From Cronobacter sakazakii (GTDB taxonomy: Bacteria > Pseudomonadota > Gammaproteobacteria > Enterobacterales > Enterobacteriaceae), in assembly GCF_000982825.1 (NCBI RefSeq), contig NZ_CP011047.1:1364001-1428000 (forward strand): a DNA stretch of 64,000 bases. Direction: 5' to 3'. The notes below the pieces were generated by a model. That model had not been told where the DNA came from. It did no database searches and saw nothing but the letters and a program-made list of their open reading frames with translations. The position numbers were made by a program, and so were the translations under genes. Of this stretch, positions 21,421 through 32,193 are shown one piece after another; position 1 is the stretch's first letter, and each line of letters starts with the position of its first letter.

Positions 21421-21437
21421 GACTCTGGAGACTAGCA

Positions 21438-22139
21438 ATGGGTCAGAAAGTACATCCTAATGGTATTCGCCTGGGTATTGTAAAACCATGGAACTCTACC
21501 TGGTTCGCGAACACCAAAGAATTCGCTGACAACCTGGACAGCGACTTTAAAGTTCGTCAGTACCTGAACAAGGAACTGGCTAAAGCGTCTGTATCTCGTA
21601 TCGTTATCGAGCGTCCGGCTAAAAGCATTCGTGTGACCATTCACACTGCTCGCCCGGGTATCGTTATCGGTAAGAAAGGTGAAGACGTCGAAAAACTGCG
21701 TAAGGGCGTAGCGGACATCGCTGGCGTGCCTGCACAGATCAATATCGCCGAAGTTCGTAAACCTGAACTGGACGCAAAACTGGTTGCGGACAGCATCACT
21801 TCTCAGCTGGAACGTCGTGTTATGTTCCGTCGTGCTATGAAGCGTGCTGTACAGAACGCCATGCGTCTGGGCGCGAAAGGTATCAAAGTTGAAGTTAGCG
21901 GCCGTCTGGGCGGCGCTGAGATCGCACGTACCGAATGGTACCGTGAAGGTCGCGTTCCGCTGCACACTCTGCGCGCTGACATCGACTACAACACCTCCGA
22001 AGCGCACACCACTTACGGTGTAATCGGCGTTAAAGTGTGGATCTTCAAAGGTGAGATCCTTGGTGGTATGGCTGCTGTTGAACAACCGGAAAAACCGGCT
22101 GCTCAACCGAAAAAGCAGCAGCGTAAAGGCCGTAAATAA
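21438..22139 (+). CDS. rpsC: 30S ribosomal protein S3
   Basis: A 233-residue protein at the mRNA entrance with an N-terminal KH domain (RPGIVIGKKGEDVEKLR near residue 72-88) and a basic C-terminal tail. Contributes to mRNA helicase activity of the ribosome. Confidence 0.99.
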   Translation: MGQKVHPNGIRLGIVKPWNSTWFANTKEFADNLDSDFKVRQYLNKELAKASVSRIVIERPAKSIRVTIHTARPGIVIGKKGEDVEKLRKGVADIAGVPAQINIAEVRKPELDAKLVADSITSQLERRVMFRRAMKRAVQNAMRLGAKGIKVEVSGRLGGAEIARTEWYREGRVPLHTLRADIDYNTSEAHTTYGVIGVKVWIFKGEILGGMAAVEQPEKPAAQPKKQQRKGRK

Positions 22140-22151
22140 GGAGCGTCGCTG

Positions 22152-22561
22152 ATGTTACAACCAAAGCGTACAAAATTCCGTAAAGTGCACAAAGGCCGCA
22201 ACCGTGGTCTGGCGCAGGGTACGGATGTTAGCTTCGGCACTTACGGTCTTAAAGCTGTTGGCCGTGGTCGTCTGACTGCCCGTCAGATCGAAGCAGCACG
22301 TCGTGCAATGACCCGTGCAGTTAAGCGTCAGGGTAAGATCTGGATCCGTGTATTCCCGGACAAACCGATCACCGAGAAGCCGCTGGAAGTGCGTATGGGT
22401 AAAGGTAAAGGTAACGTGGAGTATTGGGTTGCCTTGATTCAGCCGGGTAAAGTCCTGTACGAAATGGACGGTGTGCCGGAAGAGCTGGCCCGTGAAGCAT
22501 TCAAGCTGGCAGCAGCGAAACTGCCGATTAAAACCACCTTTGTAACTAAGACGGTGATGTA

Positions 22562-22562
<1 letters not shown>
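22152..22562 (+). CDS. rplP: 50S ribosomal protein L16
   Basis: A 136-residue protein near the A site and peptidyl transferase centre. Begins [19 protein letters not shown]; contains [20 protein letters not shown]. Its stop overlaps the rpmC start by one base. Confidence 0.99.
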
Positions 22563-23007
<445 letters not shown>

Positions 23008-23031
23008 TAGAGTAGCGCTCTCTAACAGAAT

Positions 23032-23062
23032 AAACGGCTCAGCGATGAGCCGTTTATTTTTT
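23032..23062 (+). terminator. Terminator at the end of the S10 operon
   Basis: Stem AAACGGCTCA/TGAGCCGTTT with a short loop and a following T-run, placed between rpsQ and the spc promoter. Confidence 0.88.
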
Positions 23063-23063
23063 C

Positions 23064-23092
23064 TACCCATATCCTGTGAGCGGTGTTATAAT
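23064..23092 (+). promoter_or_regulatory. spc operon promoter
   Basis: A perfect TATAAT at 23087-23092 is preceded by a weak -35 region. It lies about 80 bases before rplN, the location of the E. coli spc promoter. Confidence 0.7.
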
Positions 23093-23173
23093 GCCGCGCC
23101 CTCGATTATGGGGATTTTTTAACGACCTGAAGTTAGGTCCCGAAGTAGTAGTTGACATTAGCGGAGCACTGAA

Positions 23174-23870
<697 letters not shown>

Positions 23871-23884
23871 TTTGGAGTAGTACG

Positions 23885-24424
23885 ATGGCGAAACTGCATG
23901 ATTACTACAAAGACGAAGTAGTTAAAAAACTGATGACTCAGTTCAACTACAATTCTGTCATGCAAGTCCCTCGGGTCGAGAAGATCACCCTGAACATGGG
24001 TGTTGGTGAAGCGATCGCTGACAAGAAACTGCTGGATAACGCAGCAGCTGACCTGGCAGCAATCTCCGGTCAAAAACCGCTGATCACCAAAGCACGCAAA
24101 TCTGTTGCAGGCTTCAAAATCCGTCAGGGCTATCCGATCGGCTGTAAAGTAACTCTGCGTGGCGAACGCATGTGGGAGTTCTTTGAGCGCCTGATCACTA
24201 TTGCTGTACCGCGTATTCGTGACTTCCGCGGCCTGTCCGCTAAGTCTTTCGACGGTCGTGGCAATTACAGCATGGGTGTCCGTGAGCAGATCATCTTCCC
24301 GGAAATCGACTATGACAAAGTCGATCGCGTTCGTGGTTTGGATATTACCATTACCACTACTGCGAAATCTGATGAAGAAGGCCGTGCTCTGCTGGCTGCC
24401 TTTGACTTCCCGTTCCGCAAGTAA
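23885..24424 (+). CDS. rplE: 50S ribosomal protein L5
   Basis: A 179-residue 5S rRNA-binding protein of the central protuberance. Contains GYPIGCKVTLRGERMWEF. The start region corresponds to the S8 repressor target of E. coli. Confidence 0.99.
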   Translation: MAKLHDYYKDEVVKKLMTQFNYNSVMQVPRVEKITLNMGVGEAIADKKLLDNAAADLAAISGQKPLITKARKSVAGFKIRQGYPIGCKVTLRGERMWEFFERLITIAVPRIRDFRGLSAKSFDGRGNYSMGVREQIIFPEIDYDKVDRVRGLDITITTTAKSDEEGRALLAAFDFPFRK

Positions 24425-24438
24425 GGTAGGGTTACTTC

Positions 24439-24744
24439 ATGGCTAAGCAATCAATGAAAGCACGCGAAGTAAAGCGCGTAGCTTTAGCTGAAAAATACTT
24501 CGCTAAACGCGCTGAACTGAAAGCGATCATTTCTGATGTGAACGCTTCCGACGAAGATCGTTGGAACGCTGTTCTGAAGCTGCAGACTCTGCCGCGTGAT
24601 TCCAGCCCGTCTCGTCAGCGTAACCGCTGCCGTCAAACTGGTCGTCCGCACGCTTTCCTGCGGAAGTTCGGGTTGAGCCGTATCAAGGTCCGTGAAGCCG
24701 CTATGCGCGGTGAAATCCCGGGTCTGAAAAAGGCTAGCTGGTAA
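24439..24744 (+). CDS. rpsN: 30S ribosomal protein S14
   Basis: A 101-residue S14 of the zinc-free type: the C-terminal region reads RQRNRCRQTGRPHAFLRKFG rather than having two CxxC pairs. Fourth spc operon gene. Confidence 0.99.
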   Translation: MAKQSMKAREVKRVALAEKYFAKRAELKAIISDVNASDEDRWNAVLKLQTLPRDSSPSRQRNRCRQTGRPHAFLRKFGLSRIKVREAAMRGEIPGLKKASW

Positions 24745-24777
24745 TTGTCACCAATTGAATCACGGGAGTAAAGACAG

Positions 24778-25170
24778 ATGAGCATGCAAGATCCGATCGC
24801 GGATATGCTGACCCGTATCCGTAACGGTCAGGCCGCGAACAAAGCTGCGGTCACCATGCCTTCCTCCAAGCTGAAAGTGGCAATCGCCAACGTGCTGAAG
24901 GAAGAAGGTTTTATTGAAGATTTTAAAGTTGAAGGCGACACCAAGCCGGAACTGGAACTGACTCTTAAGTATTTCCAGGGTAAAGCTGTTGTAGAAAGCA
25001 TTCAGCGTGTCAGCCGCCCAGGTCTGCGCATCTATAAGAAAAAAGATGAGCTGCCGAAAGTTATGGCCGGCCTGGGTATCGCGGTTATTTCTACCTCTAA
25101 AGGTGTTATGACTGATCGTGCAGCGCGCCAGGCTGGTCTTGGTGGCGAAATTATCTGCTACGTAGCCTAA
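24778..25170 (+). CDS. rpsH: 30S ribosomal protein S8
   Basis: A 130-residue 16S rRNA binder and the autogenous repressor of the spc operon. Begins MSMQDPIADMLTRIRNGQ; ends GGEIICYVA. Confidence 0.99.
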   Translation: MSMQDPIADMLTRIRNGQAANKAAVTMPSSKLKVAIANVLKEEGFIEDFKVEGDTKPELELTLKYFQGKAVVESIQRVSRPGLRIYKKKDELPKVMAGLGIAVISTSKGVMTDRAARQAGLGGEIICYVA

Positions 25171-25182
25171 TCGGAGGAAAAA

Positions 25183-25716
25183 ATGTCTCGTGTTGCTAAA
25201 GCACCGGTCGTTATTCCTGCCGGCGTTGATGTAAAACTCAACGGTCAGGTTATCACGATCAAAGGTAAAAACGGCGAGCTGACTCGTACTCTCAACGATG
25301 CTGTTGAAGTTAAACATGCAGATAATGCTCTGACTTTCGGTCCGCGTGATGGTTACGCAGACGGTTGGGCTCAGGCTGGTACCGCGCGTGCCCTGCTGAA
25401 TTCAATGGTTATCGGTGTTACCGAAGGCTTCACTAAGAAGCTGCAGCTGGTTGGTGTAGGTTATCGTGCAGCGATCAAAGGGAACGTAGTAAACCTGTCT
25501 CTGGGTTTCTCTCATCCTGTTGATCATCAGCTGCCTGCGGGTATCACTGCAGAATGTCCGTCTCAGACTGAAATCGTGCTGAAAGGCGCTGATAAACAGC
25601 TGATCGGCCAGGTTGCTGCTGACCTGCGCGCCTACCGTCGTCCTGAGCCTTATAAAGGCAAGGGTGTTCGTTACGCCGACGAAGTCGTGCGTACCAAAGA
25701 GGCTAAGAAGAAGTAA
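25183..25716 (+). CDS. rplF: 50S ribosomal protein L6
   Basis: A 177-residue two-domain protein near the sarcin-ricin loop. Contains LVGVGYRAAIKGNVVNLSLGFSHPV split across the domain boundary and the C-terminal RRPEPYKGKGVRY motif. Confidence 0.99.
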   Translation: MSRVAKAPVVIPAGVDVKLNGQVITIKGKNGELTRTLNDAVEVKHADNALTFGPRDGYADGWAQAGTARALLNSMVIGVTEGFTKKLQLVGVGYRAAIKGNVVNLSLGFSHPVDHQLPAGITAECPSQTEIVLKGADKQLIGQVAADLRAYRRPEPYKGKGVRYADEVVRTKEAKKK

Positions 25717-25725
25717 GGTAACACT

Positions 25726-26079
25726 ATGGATAAGAAATCTGCTCGTATCCGTCGTGCGACCCGCGCACGTCGCAAGCTCAAAGAGCTTGGTGCGACCCGC
25801 CTGGTGGTACATCGTACCCCGCGTCATATTTACGCACAGGTAATCGCCCCGAACGGTTCTGAAGTTCTGGTAGCCGCTTCTACTGTAGAAAAAGCTATCG
25901 CTGAGCAACTGAAGTACACTGGAAACAAAGACGCCGCTGCTGCAGTTGGTAAAGCTGTTGCTGAGCGCGCGCTGGAAAAAGGCATCAAAGATGTTTCTTT
26001 TGACCGCTCTGGTTTCCAATATCATGGTCGTGTCCAGGCACTGGCAGATGCTGCCCGTGAAGCTGGCCTTCAGTTCTAA
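25726..26079 (+). CDS. rplR: 50S ribosomal protein L18
   Basis: A 117-residue 5S rRNA-binding protein. Basic N terminus DKKSARIRRATRARRK and conserved RSGFQYHGRVQALADAAREAG at the C terminus. Confidence 0.99.
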   Translation: MDKKSARIRRATRARRKLKELGATRLVVHRTPRHIYAQVIAPNGSEVLVAASTVEKAIAEQLKYTGNKDAAAAVGKAVAERALEKGIKDVSFDRSGFQYHGRVQALADAAREAGLQF

Positions 26080-26093
26080 GGTAGAGGTGTAAG

Positions 26094-26594
26094 ATGGCTC
26101 ACATCGAAAAACAAGCTGGCGAACTGCAGGAAAAGCTGATCGCGGTAAACCGCGTATCTAAAACCGTAAAAGGTGGTCGTATCTTTAGCTTCACCGCTCT
26201 GACTGTAGTCGGTGATGGCAACGGCCGCGTTGGTTTTGGTTACGGTAAAGCACGCGAAGTTCCGGCAGCGATCCAGAAAGCGATGGAAAAAGCTCGTCGC
26301 AATATGATTAACGTCGCGCTGAACCACGGCACCCTGCAGCACCCGGTTAAAGGTGCTCACACGGGTTCTCGTGTATTCATGCAGCCGGCTTCCGAAGGTA
26401 CCGGTATCATCGCCGGTGGTGCAATGCGCGCCGTTCTGGAAGTCGCTGGGGTTCATAACGTTCTGGCTAAAGCCTATGGTTCCACTAACCCGATCAACGT
26501 GGTTCGTGCGACTATTGATGGCCTGGCCAACATGAAGTCCCCGGAAATGGTCGCTGCCAAGCGTGGTAAATCCGTTGAAGAAATTCTGGGGTAA
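26094..26594 (+). CDS. rpsE: 30S ribosomal protein S5
   Basis: A 166-residue decoding-fidelity protein with an N-terminal double-stranded RNA-binding domain. The spectinomycin-related loop VNRVSKTVKGGRIFS (residues about 17-32) appears wild type. Confidence 0.99.
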   Translation: MAHIEKQAGELQEKLIAVNRVSKTVKGGRIFSFTALTVVGDGNGRVGFGYGKAREVPAAIQKAMEKARRNMINVALNHGTLQHPVKGAHTGSRVFMQPASEGTGIIAGGAMRAVLEVAGVHNVLAKAYGSTNPINVVRATIDGLANMKSPEMVAAKRGKSVEEILG

Positions 26595-26600
26595 TTGACC

Positions 26601-26780
26601 ATGGCAAAGACTATTAAAATCACTCAAACCCGCAGTGCAATCGGTCGTCTGCCGAAACACAAGGCAACGCTGCTTGGCCTGGGTCTGCGTCGTATTGGTC
26701 ACACCGTTGAGCGCGAGGATACTCCTGCTGTTCGCGGTATGGTCAACGCGGTTTCCTTCATGGTTAAAGTTGAGGAGTAA
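26601..26780 (+). CDS. rpmD: 50S ribosomal protein L30
   Basis: A 59-residue protein. The ATG at 26601 is used; a TTG two codons earlier would add residues absent from E. coli L30. Lies between rpsE and rplO with a six-base gap. Confidence 0.98.
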
Positions 26781-26783
26781 GAG

Positions 26784-27218
26784 ATGCGTTTAAATACTCT
26801 GTCTCCGGCCGAAGGCTCCAAAAAGGCGGGTAAACGCCTGGGTCGTGGTATCGGTTCTGGCCTCGGTAAAACCGGTGGTCGTGGTCACAAAGGTCAGAAA
26901 TCTCGTTCTGGCGGTGGCGTACGTCGCGGTTTCGAGGGTGGTCAGATGCCTCTGTACCGTCGTCTGCCGAAATTCGGTTTCACTTCTCGTAAAGCAATGA
27001 TCACTGCAGAAGTTCGTCTGTCTGATCTGGCTAAAGTAGAAGGCGACGTAGTAGACCTGAACACGCTGAAAGCGGCAAACATTATCGGCATCCAGATCGA
27101 ATTCGCGAAAGTGATTCTGGCTGGTGAAGTTACTCGTCCGGTAACTGTTCGTGGCCTGCGTGTGACTAAAGGCGCTCGTGCTGCTATCGAAGCTGCTGGC
27201 GGTAAAATCGAGGAATAA
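26784..27218 (+). CDS. rplO: 50S ribosomal protein L15
   Basis: A 144-residue protein with a glycine- and arginine-rich N terminus (GRGIGSGLGKTGGRGHKGQ) that threads through 23S rRNA. Ends seven bases before secY. Confidence 0.99.
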   Translation: MRLNTLSPAEGSKKAGKRLGRGIGSGLGKTGGRGHKGQKSRSGGGVRRGFEGGQMPLYRRLPKFGFTSRKAMITAEVRLSDLAKVEGDVVDLNTLKAANIIGIQIEFAKVILAGEVTRPVTVRGLRVTKGARAAIEAAGGKIEE

Positions 27219-27225
27219 GTAGCAG

Positions 27226-28557
27226 ATGGCTAAACAACCGGGATTAGATTTTCAAAGTGCCAAAGGTGGCCTTGGCGAGCTGAAACGCAGACTGCTGTTT
27301 GTTATCGGTGCGCTGATTGTGTTCCGAATTGGCTCTTTTATTCCAATCCCTGGTATTGATGCCGCTGTACTTGCCAAACTGCTTGAGCAACAGCGTGGCA
27401 CCATCATTGAAATGTTCAACATGTTCTCTGGTGGTGCTCTTAGCCGTGCTTCTATTTTCGCTCTGGGTATTATGCCGTATATTTCGGCCTCTATTATTAT
27501 CCAGCTGTTGACCGTCGTTCACCCGACGCTGGCAGAAATGAAGAAAGAAGGGGAGTCTGGTCGTCGTAAGATCAGCCAGTACACCCGCTACGGTACTCTG
27601 GTGCTGGCAATATTTCAGTCGATCGGTATCGCTACCGGTCTGCCGAATATGCCTGGTATGCAAGGCCTGGTAATTAATCCGGGCTTTGCATTCTATTTCA
27701 CCGCTGTTGTGAGTCTGGTTACCGGGACAATGTTCCTGATGTGGCTGGGCGAACAGATTACTGAACGCGGTATCGGTAACGGTATCTCAATCATAATCTT
27801 CGCTGGTATCGTTGCGGGACTTCCGCCGGCCATTGGCCATACCATCGAGCAAGCGCGGCAAGGCGACCTGCACTTCCTCCTGTTGCTGTTGGTTGCAGTA
27901 TTAGTATTCGCAGTGACTTTCTTTGTTGTGTTTGTTGAGCGTGGTCAGCGCCGTATCGTCGTTAACTATGCGAAACGTCAGCAAGGTCGTCGTGTCTATG
28001 CTGCACAGAGCACACATTTACCGCTGAAAGTGAACATGGCTGGGGTTATTCCGGCGATTTTCGCTTCCAGTATTATTCTGTTCCCGGCGACCATCGCGTC
28101 ATGGTTCGGGGGCGGTACTGGTTGGAACTGGCTGACAACAATTTCGCTGTATTTGCAGCCTGGGCAACCGCTTTATGTGTTACTCTATGCGTCTGCAATC
28201 ATCTTCTTCTGTTTCTTCTACACGGCGTTGGTTTTCAACCCGCGTGAGACAGCAGATAACCTGAAGAAGTCCGGTGCATTTGTACCAGGAATTCGTCCGG
28301 GAGAACAAACGGCGAAGTATATCGATAAAGTAATGACACGCCTGACTCTGGTTGGCGCGCTGTATATTACTTTCATTTGCCTGATCCCGGAGTTCATGCG
28401 TGATGCAATGAAAGTTCCGTTCTATTTCGGTGGGACGTCCTTACTTATCGTTGTTGTTGTCATCATGGACTTTATGGCTCAAGTGCAAACTCTGATGATG
28501 TCTAGTCAGTATGAGTCTGCATTGAAGAAAGCGAACCTCAAAGGCTATGGCCGTTAA
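27226..28557 (+). CDS. secY: SecY, channel of the Sec protein translocase
   Basis: A 443-residue inner-membrane protein with ten membrane helices and the plug and pore region after the first one. The cytosolic loop FVERGQRRIVVNYAKRQQGR (around residue 240) belongs to the SecA/ribosome contact. Works with SecE and SecG. Penultimate gene of the spc operon, as in E. coli. Confidence 0.99.
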   Translation: MAKQPGLDFQSAKGGLGELKRRLLFVIGALIVFRIGSFIPIPGIDAAVLAKLLEQQRGTIIEMFNMFSGGALSRASIFALGIMPYISASIIIQLLTVVHPTLAEMKKEGESGRRKISQYTRYGTLVLAIFQSIGIATGLPNMPGMQGLVINPGFAFYFTAVVSLVTGTMFLMWLGEQITERGIGNGISIIIFAGIVAGLPPAIGHTIEQARQGDLHFLLLLLVAVLVFAVTFFVVFVERGQRRIVVNYAKRQQGRRVYAAQSTHLPLKVNMAGVIPAIFASSIILFPATIASWFGGGTGWNWLTTISLYLQPGQPLYVLLYASAIIFFCFFYTALVFNPRETADNLKKSGAFVPGIRPGEQTAKYIDKVMTRLTLVGALYITFICLIPEFMRDAMKVPFYFGGTSLLIVVVVIMDFMAQVQTLMMSSQYESALKKANLKGYGR

Positions 28558-28704
<147 letters not shown>

Positions 28705-28722
28705 TTATCTCGCATATTTTTC

Positions 28723-28850
28723 TTGCAAAGTTGGGTTGAGCTGGCTAGATTAGCCAGCCAATCTTTTGTATGTCTGTGCGTTTCCATTTGAGTATCCTGA
28801 AAACGGGCTTTTCAGCATGGGACGCATAATCAATATAGTAGGAGTGCATA
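28723..28850 (+). promoter_or_regulatory. alpha operon promoter and S4-binding leader
   Basis: TTGCAA at 28723-28728 and TAGATT at 28746-28751, 17 bases apart, form the promoter. The leader that follows (about 28758-28851) is nearly the same as the E. coli alpha leader, whose pseudoknot binds S4 and blocks rpsM translation. The -10 lies inside the perfect hairpin GCTGGCTA-GAT-TAGCCAGC (28740-28758), which, with the T-rich stretch after it, could also end spc transcription. Confidence 0.8.
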
Positions 28851-29207
28851 GTGGCCCGTATAGCAGGCATTAACATTCCTGATCATAAGCATGCCGTAAT
28901 CGCATTAACTTCGATCTACGGTATCGGCAAAACCCGTTCTAAAGCTATCCTGGCTGCAGTGGGTTTCGCTGAGGATGTTAAGATCAGTGAGCTGTCTGAA
29001 GAACAAATCGACACGCTGCGTGACGAAGTTGCCAAATTTGTCGTTGAAGGTGATCTGCGCCGTGAAGTGAGTATGAGCATCAAGCGCCTGATGGATCTTG
29101 GTTGCTATCGCGGTTTGCGTCATCGTCGTGGTCTCCCGGTTCGCGGTCAGCGTACCAAGACCAACGCACGTACCCGTAAGGGTCCGCGCAAACCGATCAA
29201 GAAATAA
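28851..29207 (+). CDS. rpsM: 30S ribosomal protein S13
   Basis: A 118-residue protein of the 30S head that contacts P-site tRNA through its basic tail (RKGPRKPIKK). The GTG start is set by GGAGTG upstream and by the S4-controlled leader, and the next residues are the canonical ARIAGINIPDHK. Confidence 0.98.
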   Translation: MARIAGINIPDHKHAVIALTSIYGIGKTRSKAILAAVGFAEDVKISELSEEQIDTLRDEVAKFVVEGDLRREVSMSIKRLMDLGCYRGLRHRRGLPVRGQRTKTNARTRKGPRKPIKK

Positions 29208-29223
29208 TCGGGGTGATTGAATA

Positions 29224-29613
29224 ATGGCAAAGGCACCAGTTCGTGCACGTAAACGTGTAAGAAAACAAGTCTCTGACGGCGTGGCTCATATCCATGCTTC
29301 TTTCAACAACACCATCGTTACTATTACTGATCGTCAAGGTAACGCTCTGGGTTGGGCAACTGCCGGTGGTTCCGGTTTCCGTGGTTCTCGCAAATCCACT
29401 CCGTTCGCAGCTCAGGTTGCAGCAGAGCGTTGCGCAGAAGCCGTGAAAGAATACGGTATCAAGAACCTGGAAGTTATGGTTAAGGGACCGGGTCCGGGCC
29501 GCGAATCTACTATTCGTGCTCTGAACGCCGCTGGTTTCCGCATCACTAATATTACTGATGTGACTCCGATCCCTCACAACGGTTGTCGTCCGCCGAAAAA
29601 ACGTCGCGTATAA
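29224..29613 (+). CDS. rpsK: 30S ribosomal protein S11
   Basis: A 129-residue platform protein. Contains VAHIHASFNNTIVTITDRQG and the DVTPIPHNGCRPPKKRRV end. Second alpha operon gene. Confidence 0.99.
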   Translation: MAKAPVRARKRVRKQVSDGVAHIHASFNNTIVTITDRQGNALGWATAGGSGFRGSRKSTPFAAQVAAERCAEAVKEYGIKNLEVMVKGPGPGRESTIRALNAAGFRITNITDVTPIPHNGCRPPKKRRV

Positions 29614-29644
29614 CGCCCGTTTTTAGGAATGTTGGAGAAAGAAA

Positions 29645-30265
29645 ATGGCAAGATATTTGGGTCCTAAGCTCAAGCTGAGCCGTCGCGAGGGCACAGACCT
29701 GTTCCTTAAGTCTGGCGTTCGCGCGATCGATACCAAGTGTAAAATTGAACAAGCTCCTGGCCAGCACGGTGCGCGTAAACCGCGTCTGTCTGACTATGGT
29801 GTGCAGTTGCGTGAAAAGCAAAAAGTTCGCCGTATCTACGGTGTGCTGGAGCGTCAGTTCCGTAACTACTATAAAGAAGCCGCGCGTCTGAAAGGCAACA
29901 CCGGTGAAAACCTGTTGGCTCTGCTGGAAGGTCGTCTGGACAACGTTGTATACCGTATGGGCTTCGGCGCCACTCGTGCAGAAGCACGTCAGCTGGTTAG
30001 CCACAAAGCCATCATGGTAAACGGTCGTGTTGTTAACATCGCTTCTTACCAGGTTAGTCCGAACGACGTAGTCAGCGTTCGTGAGAAAGCGAAAAAGCAG
30101 TCTCGCGTGAAAGCCGCTCTGGAGCTGGCTGAGCAGCGTGAAAAGCCAACCTGGCTGGAAGTTGATGCTGGCAAGATGGAAGGTACCTTCAAGCGTAAGC
30201 CTGAGCGCACCGATCTGTCTGCGGACATTAACGAACACCTGATCGTCGAGCTTTACTCCAAGTAA
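29645..30265 (+). CDS. rpsD: 30S ribosomal protein S4
   Basis: A 206-residue 16S rRNA-binding protein, repressor of the alpha operon and fidelity (ram) protein. It has an S4 RNA-binding domain near residues 95-155 (EGRLDNVVYRMGFGATRAEARQ). Confidence 0.99.
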   Translation: MARYLGPKLKLSRREGTDLFLKSGVRAIDTKCKIEQAPGQHGARKPRLSDYGVQLREKQKVRRIYGVLERQFRNYYKEAARLKGNTGENLLALLEGRLDNVVYRMGFGATRAEARQLVSHKAIMVNGRVVNIASYQVSPNDVVSVREKAKKQSRVKAALELAEQREKPTWLEVDAGKMEGTFKRKPERTDLSADINEHLIVELYSK

Positions 30266-30290
30266 AGCTTAGTACCAAAGAGAGGACACA

Positions 30291-31280
30291 ATGCAGGGTT
30301 CTGTGACAGAGTTTCTAAAACCGCGCCTGGTAGATATCGAGCAAGTGAGTTCGACGCACGCCAAGGTGACCCTTGAGCCTTTAGAGCGTGGCTTTGGCCA
30401 TACTCTGGGTAACGCACTGCGCCGTATTCTGCTTTCATCGATGCCGGGTTGCGCGGTGACCGAGGTTGAGATTGATGGTGTACTGCACGAGTACAGCACC
30501 AAAGAAGGCGTTCAGGAAGATATCCTGGAAATCCTGCTCAACCTGAAAGGGCTGGCGGTGAGAGTTCAGGGTAAAGATGAAGTCGTACTTACTCTGAATA
30601 AATCTGGCATTGGCCCTGTAACCGCAGCCGACATCACCCACGACGGTGATGTCGAAATCGTCAAGCCGCAGCACGTGATCTGCCACCTGACCGATGAAAA
30701 CGCATCTATCAGCATGCGTATCAAAGTTCAGCGCGGTCGTGGTTATGTGCCGGCGTCTGCCCGAATTCATTCGGAAGAAGATGAGCGCCCAATCGGCCGT
30801 CTGCTGGTCGACGCTTGCTACAGCCCTGTAGAACGTATCGCCTACAATGTTGAAGCAGCGCGTGTAGAACAGCGTACCGACCTGGACAAGCTGGTCATCG
30901 AAATGGAAACCAACGGCACAATCGATCCTGAAGAGGCGATTCGTCGTGCGGCGACCATTCTGGCTGAACAACTTGAAGCTTTCGTTGACTTACGTGATGT
31001 ACGTCAGCCGGAAGTTAAAGAAGAGAAACCAGAATTCGATCCGATCCTGCTGCGCCCTGTTGACGATCTGGAATTGACTGTCCGCTCTGCTAACTGCCTT
31101 AAGGCAGAAGCTATCCACTATATCGGTGATCTGGTACAGCGTACCGAGGTTGAGCTGCTCAAAACGCCTAACCTTGGTAAAAAATCTCTTACTGAGATTA
31201 AAGACGTGCTGGCCTCCCGTGGTCTGTCTCTGGGCATGCGCCTGGAAAACTGGCCACCGGCAAGCATTGCTGACGAGTAA
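30291..31280 (+). CDS. rpoA: RNA polymerase alpha subunit
   Basis: A 329-residue subunit. The N-terminal domain (residues 1-235) dimerises and assembles beta and beta'. The C-terminal domain starts near 250 and carries [12 protein letters not shown], whose arginine (position about 265) binds UP elements and activators. Located between rpsD and rplQ as usual. Confidence 0.99.
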
Positions 31281-31320
31281 CCGGATCACAGGTTAAGGTT
31301 TTACTGAGAAGGATAAGGTC

Positions 31321-31707
31321 ATGCGCCATCGTAAGAGTGGTCGTCAACTGAACCGCAACAGCAGCCATCGCCAGGCTATGTTCCGCAACATGGCAGGTTC
31401 TCTGGTTCGTCATGAAATCATCAAGACGACCCTGCCGAAAGCGAAAGAGCTGCGTCGCGTAGTTGAGCCGCTGATTACTCTTGCCAAGACTGATAGCGTT
31501 GCTAATCGTCGTCTGGCATTCGCCCGCACTCGTGATAACGAGATCGTGGCAAAACTGTTTAACGAGCTGGGCCCGCGTTTCGCGAGCCGTGCCGGTGGTT
31601 ACACTCGCATTCTGAAGTGTGGCTTCCGTGCTGGTGACAACGCTCCGATGGCATACATCGAGCTGGTTGATCGCGCCGAGCCGCAAGCAGAAGCAGCTGC
31701 AGAGTAA
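31321..31707 (+). CDS. rplQ: 50S ribosomal protein L17
   Basis: A 128-residue tunnel-exit protein, one residue longer than in E. coli owing to the Glu/Ala-rich tail. Begins MRHRKSGRQLNRNSSHR. Last gene of the alpha operon. Confidence 0.99.
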   Translation: MRHRKSGRQLNRNSSHRQAMFRNMAGSLVRHEIIKTTLPKAKELRRVVEPLITLAKTDSVANRRLAFARTRDNEIVAKLFNELGPRFASRAGGYTRILKCGFRAGDNAPMAYIELVDRAEPQAEAAAE

Positions 31708-31721
31708 TTTGCAGTGAAGTG

Positions 31722-31748
31722 AAAAAACCCGCCTCGGCGGGTTTTTTT
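31722..31748 (+). terminator. alpha operon terminator
   Basis: CCCGCC/GGCGGG stem with an A-run on the left and seven T on the right, 15 bases past the rplQ stop. Confidence 0.94.
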
Positions 31749-31824
31749 ATATCTGTTGTTCTTTGCGCCAATCGCCTATGCTTCATTTTCGTTCTTCTTT
31801 CTCATTCCCTGTCAGGAGGCCGCT

Positions 31825-32193
31825 ATGTGGTTAATGGACCAGTGGGCTGAGCGCCATATTCTTGAAGCCCAACAAAAAGGCGAATTCGACAATCTACCCG
31901 GCACTGGCGAGCCGTTAGTGCTGGATGACGATTCACATCTTTCCCCGGAACTACGCGTGGGTTACCGACTGCTGAAAAATGCAGGCTTTCTTCCTCCCGA
32001 ACTTGAGGCGCGCAAAGAAGCGCTTATGCTTAACGATCTGCTGGCGGAGATTAACGAGCATCACCCGGATTACCACCACGTTTGTAAAAGACTGACGGTA
32101 CTTGAGCTGAAGTTAAAACAAGCCGGGCTTAGCACCGACTTTTTACATGGCAGTTATGCCCGCGCCGTCGCCAGTAAAATGGAGGAGCAATAA
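31825..32193 (+). CDS. yhdN: YhdN, DUF1992 (DnaJ-like domain) protein
   Basis: A 122-residue protein whose first part (MDQWAERHILEAQQKGEFDNLPG) and GEPLVLDDDS match E. coli YhdN. Function unknown. The start at 31825 follows AGGAGG and yields the E. coli length; the open frame upstream overlaps the rplQ terminator. Its stop overlaps the zntR start (TAATG). Confidence 0.92.
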   Translation: MWLMDQWAERHILEAQQKGEFDNLPGTGEPLVLDDDSHLSPELRVGYRLLKNAGFLPPELEARKEALMLNDLLAEINEHHPDYHHVCKRLTVLELKLKQAGLSTDFLHGSYARAVASKMEEQ

